Shown here piece by piece: positions 59,208-64,000 of a stretch of 64,000 nucleotides of DNA (position 1 is the first letter of the stretch; each line of letters starts with the position of its first letter). Source of the DNA: Nitrospira sp. (lineage in GTDB: Bacteria > Nitrospirota > Nitrospiria > Nitrospirales > Nitrospiraceae). The translations under genes were made by a program, and so were the position numbers. The notes below the pieces were generated by a model, which was given only the letters and a program-made list of their open reading frames with translations, made no database searches and had not been told where the DNA came from. The stretch is from the NCBI GenBank assembly GCA_018242665.1, contig JAFEBL010000006.1, positions 177,603-241,602 on the forward strand. Reading direction: 5' to 3'.

Positions 59208-59960
59208 ATGGAACAGGCTTTTACGTGGATTGCTTCCTATGGATACGTGGCGATCTTCGGACTGCTGGTGTTGGGGATCGTGGGATTGCCTGTGCCGGAT
59301 GAGGCCCTGCTCACCTTTGTCGGTTATCTGAATTCCCGCGGAGAGCTGACGCTCCCACTCTCGATGACATCGGCATTCCTGGGAAGTGCCTCCGGAATCA
59401 GTCTCAGCTATGCGCTGGGGCGGTTCGTGGGACCGCCCCTCCTGTCGAAGCTCAGCGGGCGGCTCCATCTGCATCCAGAGCACATCATCGTGACGCAGCG
59501 CTGGATGAAGCGCTGGGGGAAATACACGCTGCTCATCGCCTACTTTGTCCCGGGCGTGCGCCATCTCGCCGCGTTGATGAGTGGGATGTCGAACCTACCA
59601 GTGGGGACCTTTATCCGTTTCGCCTATACTGGCGCACTGCTTTGGTCCAGCACGTTTATCCTGATCGGATACTGGCTCGGAGAGGAATGGCCACACCTCT
59701 CTCCCACCTTGCACCGCACCCTTCTGTTCGTTGGATTGACCGTTGCCCTGCTCGTCGCTGCAGGGCTGGCCCTCGCGAGCATTCGCGCTCGGACGAGGTC
59801 CAAGCCGCTCGAGCTGCTCACCGATGTCAGAGTCAGCCCAGCCTATTCCACCGCCGACCCGGAACCATCAACGTGCGAGGCGAACGCCCTAGACGGCACG
59901 ACCCGTGCTCATGTCACAGGCTCAGGTCCAGACCATGGCACATCAGCGCGAAACGATTGA
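59208..59960 (+). CDS. DedA-family membrane protein
   Basis: 250 residues. Membrane helices at about 7-30, 45-70, 130-150 and 160-190. The DedA patterns are present: GLPVPDEALLTFVGYL, GSASGISLSYALGRFVG, RWGKYTLLIAYFVPGVRHLA. DedA proteins are lipid scramblase-type transporters needed for envelope integrity. A polar C-terminal extension of about 55 residues (after RARTRSKP) is longer than usual. The long upstream part of the frame is not coding-like. Confidence 0.88.
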   Translation: MEQAFTWIASYGYVAIFGLLVLGIVGLPVPDEALLTFVGYLNSRGELTLPLSMTSAFLGSASGISLSYALGRFVGPPLLSKLSGRLHLHPEHIIVTQRWMKRWGKYTLLIAYFVPGVRHLAALMSGMSNLPVGTFIRFAYTGALLWSSTFILIGYWLGEEWPHLSPTLHRTLLFVGLTVALLVAAGLALASIRARTRSKPLELLTDVRVSPAYSTADPEPSTCEANALDGTTRAHVTGSGPDHGTSARND

Positions 59961-59975
59961 AACCGGGAGATCAAG

Positions 59976-61337
59976 ATGAACACAGCGAAGACACCCCATC
60001 TGCGAGTTTCACATCCCCTGGCAGTCATGCTGATGAGTCTCTGCGTCTCATCCTGTGGAGAGATCAATCCGGCCTATGTCCTCCCTAATATTTGCAAACA
60101 GATGGAGGACACGCCCTTCACAGCCGAGACGGCTCCAGATCCGAATGATCCCACCTATCCGAAGCTGGCTTTTGAAGACCAAGGAACGATCAAAGCGATG
60201 TATGGGTTCGGAACGGCGAAACTCGATTCCGGGAAACAGATCATCAAGGTTCAGCACAGTGTCCCGATTCCCGCCTATGCCAACCGGGCCACGGTCTTCC
60301 TCAATGGCTGGAAGCTCAACTATCTGGGCGGTGATCAGCATGTGCTTGGCCTTGGGGCCGTACTCGCGAAAATCAAACCGGATCTCCGGAATCGAATACT
60401 CAGTTGGAACGCCATGGGCGTGTTACGGGATGATGATTTCGAGGAAGGGTACGAGTTCACGTATTACTATACCGTGATTGCATGGAATGACAGCGCGCTC
60501 GCGATGAGCGTGGACGCAGGAAGTGCCGACACCTTCTGTAGTACCGGCACGGATCTCCCGGACAAGTCGTTCCTGGCCTTCGATAATGGGACCACCGCGC
60601 TGTCATCGTTTAGCGTCTTTTCCCCCACGCCATCCATCTCGTCCAGTCAAGCGGTTGCAGTGCTCCCACGAGGATTTGGGCTTGCCTGGTACGGGGGAGA
60701 TCACCACCTGCTTCAACTGGGATACAATCTCGACCATAGCGAAAGTTTTGTGGAACACGACAAGATCTACAACAACAATAAAGACCACGTGAGGACCGTC
60801 GGCGATATCCTCAGCGGCATCCCCGCTCCGCTCCCCAACGCCGTGAGCCTTGCGGATTCCGGCTTTATGAGCTGGAACACGTATACGATTTTGAAGGATG
60901 ACAGCGACAAGCGGGAGTATGTGTTTACTGAAGCCGTTTCCGGTGTCTCCGGTCTGGATGTTCATCCCATTCAACCCCCCTTCGCCATTCTTCCCATAGA
61001 ATCCGCCTCAGGTGGCTTCGGTGGGGCAGGTGTCAAAAGCAAAGAGATCGTGATCGACACGATCCCCTATGCGTATGCGATTCCGATGTTGACGGGTTGG
61101 GAGGTGGGGTACAGCGTCAGCGATCAGCACGTGAAGGAAATCGGCATATGGATTGATGAGATGCACTATCGTGAGCCCAGTGATCCTCCGGGACGATTGC
61201 GCTACAAGATCTCATCCGTCCTCCATGATAATGACACCTACCCCGATAACTATTTCCGTCACAAAATCACGATCCTGGGATTAGGGCCGGCGCTGAAGGG
61301 CGCGGCAGGAAAGGGCGAGAAACTGAACGCTCCGTAA
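59976..61337 (+). CDS. Lipoprotein with a three-fold internal repeat, unknown family
   Basis: 453 residues with a lipoprotein signal (PLAVMLMSLCVSSC). Three similar units follow. Each has a Gly-start strand, a D-H motif and an ending strand: GWKLNYLGGDQHVLGLGAVL with SWNAMGVLRDDD (about 110-155), GFGLAWYGGDHHLLQLGYNL with SWNTYTILKDDS (about 230-310), and GWEVGYSVSDQHVKEIGIWI with YKISSVLHDNDT (about 375-430). The shared (G/S)DQHV..(L/I)G core suggests a repeated beta domain, perhaps a lectin- or metal-binding fold. GGGAGA precedes the ATG. It lies 15 bases after the DedA gene and may be co-transcribed. Confidence 0.78.
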   Translation: MNTAKTPHLRVSHPLAVMLMSLCVSSCGEINPAYVLPNICKQMEDTPFTAETAPDPNDPTYPKLAFEDQGTIKAMYGFGTAKLDSGKQIIKVQHSVPIPAYANRATVFLNGWKLNYLGGDQHVLGLGAVLAKIKPDLRNRILSWNAMGVLRDDDFEEGYEFTYYYTVIAWNDSALAMSVDAGSADTFCSTGTDLPDKSFLAFDNGTTALSSFSVFSPTPSISSSQAVAVLPRGFGLAWYGGDHHLLQLGYNLDHSESFVEHDKIYNNNKDHVRTVGDILSGIPAPLPNAVSLADSGFMSWNTYTILKDDSDKREYVFTEAVSGVSGLDVHPIQPPFAILPIESASGGFGGAGVKSKEIVIDTIPYAYAIPMLTGWEVGYSVSDQHVKEIGIWIDEMHYREPSDPPGRLRYKISSVLHDNDTYPDNYFRHKITILGLGPALKGAAGKGEKLNAP

Positions 61338-61737
61338 CTCCGGTTGGAACGCGCCCGGCCGCCGCGAGAGGCCGTCCTTCGGTTCTCACCGAGTCATCTA
61401 GTGCGGTTCAGCTTCTAGAGTCCGTATCGGCCGAACGGACCCTCTGTCGATAACTCACCCGGCAGACCAACGCCGCCAATCGACACTCACAGGTGGTGTC
61501 GCAGACACTGAAGAGAGCAGCTACCATCGGATATTGTTCCTGTCACCATGGCCGGACTCGGCCATACTGCGTGGAGATGGTTTCCTACGGTTAACTCGAT
61601 CGATATCACCTTGCAATGCCGCGGGTGACGGGAGCTCCTTGACTGGACAAGCGAGATATGGCACAGCCTTCATGCGGGAAGCAGCCTATTCCAAGTCAAC
61701 AGATGCAACGCCACTCACTCAATGGGAGGGACAGTCT
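61338..61737. other. Intergenic stretch
   Basis: About 400 bases after the repeat lipoprotein. A GC-rich imperfect hairpin near 61350-61375 may end the upstream transcript. The rest shows no recognisable gene or RNA; the frame upstream of 61738 is not coding-like. Confidence 0.35.
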
Positions 61738-62418
61738 ATGGGTAGTATTCTGCGGATGGTGCAGGTTGGAGTTTTAGGGTTCGCCGTCTCATCCTGCGCT
61801 CCCACTCCGTTGCCGTTGCATACCACTGTGGACGCCTTAAAAATGAGAAAGACCTCCCTGACTGCCACGCTGGTGATGCCGGAATCCCTCAAGAATGCCA
61901 CGGTACGTAAAGAGGTATCGTGCGCCGGAACTTTCGACGTACCCATTGGAGTGGAACTGGAAACAGGAATGACGCAAGCGTTGTCGCAGGTCTTTGAGTC
62001 GGTCGATGTGGTCGAGGACAAAAGTCTGGCCACACACAGTGACGTGCTCATTGAAATGGCCATTCCGCAACTGCAGGCCGAGGGACATTGCACACTTCGC
62101 AGGAGTTTATATGCGACCGGGCCCTTGTATTTTTTGTTTGCGATGTTTGATCCTTCGGATACCTATGAAGGGCGTGCGGACCTGAGTGGAACCGTCACAG
62201 GGAGCGAGGGCCAGCGACTCCTTACAGAGACATTTAACTCGAAAATGCACACCAAGACCACCATCACGACCGACCGTCTCAACCGAGCATTTGCGGTCGA
62301 AACCGTGTTCCGTGAGTCGTTGATCGATACCATCCAGCAACTGATCCGCAGCTTGGTCAAGTCGTCTGAATTCCGCGAGTATGCCGACCGACGGAATGCA
62401 AAATCAGCTCAGCATTGA
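61738..62418 (+). CDS. Lipoprotein of unknown function
   Basis: 226 residues from the ATG at 61738 with GGGAGG 8 bases upstream. Lipobox VGVLGFAVSSC, then a domain with TATLVMPESLKNATVRKE, GVELETGMTQALSQVFESVD and SDVLIEMAIPQLQ, which resembles the start of a GNA1162- or LptE-like lipoprotein fold, but I cannot assign it. It overlaps the convergent transposase remnant at its end. Confidence 0.7.
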   Translation: MGSILRMVQVGVLGFAVSSCAPTPLPLHTTVDALKMRKTSLTATLVMPESLKNATVRKEVSCAGTFDVPIGVELETGMTQALSQVFESVDVVEDKSLATHSDVLIEMAIPQLQAEGHCTLRRSLYATGPLYFLFAMFDPSDTYEGRADLSGTVTGSEGQRLLTETFNSKMHTKTTITTDRLNRAFAVETVFRESLIDTIQQLIRSLVKSSEFREYADRRNAKSAQH

Positions 62419-62719
62419 TTGAGGCGAGAGAGGCATTCCCTGCGACGTAGCGACCTGCGATTGGTTTGTACGGTCGCTGCCCAGTCCGCCGCAAAGGCGG
62501 CAGAATGGCACCGCCGAGGGAAATGCCTTTATTGAATCTGTGCCGTGCAGCTGCGCGCCCGTTGAGTTGCCGCCTGCTCTGTGACAGATTTTCGCTCGGC
62601 GTTTCGAGCACGAGATGAGCGTGGTTGTCCACCAGACAGTAGGCGTGGCAACGCCACCCGCACCAATCAAGCACCTGTGCGAGCAGGGGCAGGAAACCCG
62701 TGCGATCGTGATCGTCCAC
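62404..62719 (-). pseudogene. REP-associated (RAYT/IS200-like) transposase fragment
   Basis: The minus frame reads FLPLLAQVLDWCGWRCHAY then CLVDNHAHLVLETPSENLSQ and RRQLNG, which is the conserved core of REP-associated tyrosine transposases (the H-x-H pair in NHAHL is the metal site). The N-terminus and the catalytic Tyr region are missing, and the C-terminal part is degenerate. It is fused in frame to a hipA fragment upstream. Confidence 0.68.
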
Positions 62720-63054
62720 GACGATGAAGTCGGCCATGCTTTTGTGACTGCCCTCATATTTTTCAGATGGGCAGTCCAGCAACTGATTCTATTCCTCGAA
62801 ATGAATCCGCTGCCCATCCGCCGTCCGGTCGAAGCGCGTGATGATGAGCACCTGATCGGTGAAGCCCTCAATGCATCCCATGCCTAGCTCAACGATTGTG
62901 TCCTGGGGAACCAGCGCCTTCAGCACCAGCGTGGTGAGGTGTTCATTGGCCGTCAGATCTTCCTACCCGGCGACGAAAACTTTCCGACATGTGTACTCAG
63001 CTCCTTCGCGCGAGCGGGACGAAATTGTCCGCCCCGCTTAAGCAGGGCCAGCAT
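62720..63054 (-). pseudogene. hipA: hipA toxin-kinase gene fragment
   Basis: Reads MLALLKRGGQFRPARAKELS and THVGKF, then shifts frame to FVAG and a TAG, then EDLTANEHLTTLVLKALVPQ, VLIITRFDRTADGQRIHFEE, a TAG and NQLLDCPSEKYEGSHKSMAD. RFDR...RIHFE(D/E)...QLLG...KYEGS is typical of HipA-type Ser/Thr kinases. One frameshift and two amber codons make it non-functional. The catalytic half is absent and is replaced by the transposase fragment. Confidence 0.68.
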
Positions 63055-63184
63055 GTACGGCAGACCATGAATGATTGAGAACATTATCGCTCACGAACAG
63101 ATGCGGGGAAGAATGCTGCGATTCCGTTTCTGTATGTCGTGAACCACCCCAGTAGTCGAGGCATCCGCCAGATTCTTAAGGCAG

Positions 63185-63982
63185 GATGAACACATCGCTT
63201 GCTCGCTGGTCCGACGGATTCCAAAACGTCTCGCTTACCCGTTTGCGATTTACTCCAACTTGCCTAATCAGCACGCCCATCATTTTACCATCGACGAGAA
63301 CGGCTTCAGAGGAAGTGGACTTGATCGAGCTTCCGGCAACAAACAACGAGTGGTCTTGGTGGGAGGATCAACGGCATTTGGCACAGGCCTCGAGAGCGAT
63401 AGAGAGTCGGTCGCTTCACAGCTTGCGCAACTCTTGAACGTGGAGGTCATCAATGCTGCCGTCATTGGTCACGGCTCCGGTCAAGAACTGGCGTATTTGT
63501 TGAGCGAGTTGGTGAATTTGCAGCCCGATGTGGTCATCGCGCTAGACGGGTGGAATGACTAATACAAACGCTTGGAAATCAGTAATCCACGTCTCCTTGG
63601 GATAAACGGGTTTGATCAGATCGAAGACCAGTTAGTGGCATTGGCGCAACTCGGTGATCCCTCGCTGCTCAATCGCCTACAACGCCTCCCCCGTACCCTG
63701 CTTCCAAGACTCAGTCATCGAGTACAACACTCGCGAATCGGCCTCTGGGCAGGGTGGCCAAATTGGGAGGAGATGAGGCCGTCTTCCCTGGATCTGGCCG
63801 CCGCCTGCTATGCCGAAAATCTCACCAAAATGCACAAACTCGGACGCGCGTTTAATTATGAATTTCTTGCGGTCATGCAGCCCGATGTTAATCGCGGGAT
63901 AGACTATCAACGGTTCCGTGCAAAGGCTGAGTCGACATTGGCCGATGCGGGAGTGAGGGTCTTGAACCTGGGGAATCTGTAA
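63185..63982 (+). pseudogene. SGNH hydrolase gene broken by an in-frame TAA
   Basis: One frame gives FAIYSNLPNQHAHHFTIDEN, VVLVGGSTAFGTGLESDRES with the block I Ser, NAAVIGHGSGQELAYLLSEL and PDVVIALDGWND, then TAA at 63560-63562. It continues as NPRLLGINGFDQIEDQLVAL, GLWAGWPNWEEM and YEFLAVMQPD to a TAA at 63982. The layout matches the intact SGNH protein at 32304-33389, and the N-terminal anchor and the C-terminal D-x-x-H block are missing. Confidence 0.7.
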
Positions 63983-64000
63983 GCTCCCCGCAAATCGAGG

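Noticed and set aside
1..64000. CRISPR arrays, rRNA and tRNA genes
   Set aside because: No regularly spaced repeats and no conserved rRNA or tRNA sequence were recognised on reading both strands; a covariance search would be more sensitive.

Overview
The window is a high-GC bacterial chromosome segment with tightly packed genes, many 4-base start/stop overlaps and long antisense shadow ORFs. No rRNA, tRNA or CRISPR array is visible. The gene set suggests a Gram-negative bacterium, and my best guess is Nitrospira or a close relative in the phylum Nitrospirota. The reasons are a very large secreted multicopper oxidase, sigma-54 regulators, a transaldolase/glucose-6-phosphate isomerase fusion, phosphoketolase with acetate kinase, and a fragment of a bd-type oxidase. 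This is inference, because no marker gene is present.

Layout. Positions 1-2613 (minus) hold acetate kinase followed by a truncated phosphoketolase. Positions 2783-3994 (plus) hold a small exported protein and a DsbA-like thiol oxidoreductase. Positions 4184-19191 (minus) form a metal-related block read from right to left: a promoter with a Fur-box-like site, tonB, an exported protein, a Com-like zinc-ribbon protein, a FecA-like TonB-dependent receptor, a DUF4198 protein, a PepSY protein, a sensor kinase and an NtrC-type regulator. Next comes a sigma-54 promoter with palindromic upstream sites, then the 1625-residue multicopper oxidase. Positions 19246-27770 (minus) hold an MdtABC-like RND efflux operon preceded by a LysR gene. 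Positions 27902-33389 are mixed small genes, including a damaged ada gene. Positions 33400-36900 are a decaying patch with a cydA fragment, a porin with an internal stop and another remnant. Positions 36881-46332 carry an Omp85-type barrel protein, an ankyrin lipoprotein, an overlapping three-gene operon (HAD phosphatase, class III aminotransferase, hydrolase), a RidA-like lipoprotein with an RGG-type tail and a DUF2235 protein.

Positions 46809-56946 (minus) look like one redox-carbon block: a sigma-54 promoter, a small lipoprotein, the soluble transhydrogenase SthA, an exported protein, transketolase, the Tal-Pgi fusion, Zwf and Gnd. A GAF-AAA-HTH sigma-54 activator lies just upstream (57245-58795). 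Positions 59208-62418 hold a DedA protein and two lipoproteins, one with a three-fold internal repeat that I do not recognise. The right end (62404-63982) is pseudogene debris: a hipA fragment joined to a REP-associated transposase fragment, and a broken SGNH hydrolase.

Working picture (inference). Two separate sigma-54 circuits sit in this window. One couples a two-component system, probably co-transcribed with Fur-controlled iron uptake genes, to a giant multicopper oxidase. The other couples a GAF-domain activator to NADPH production by the oxidative pentose phosphate pathway.
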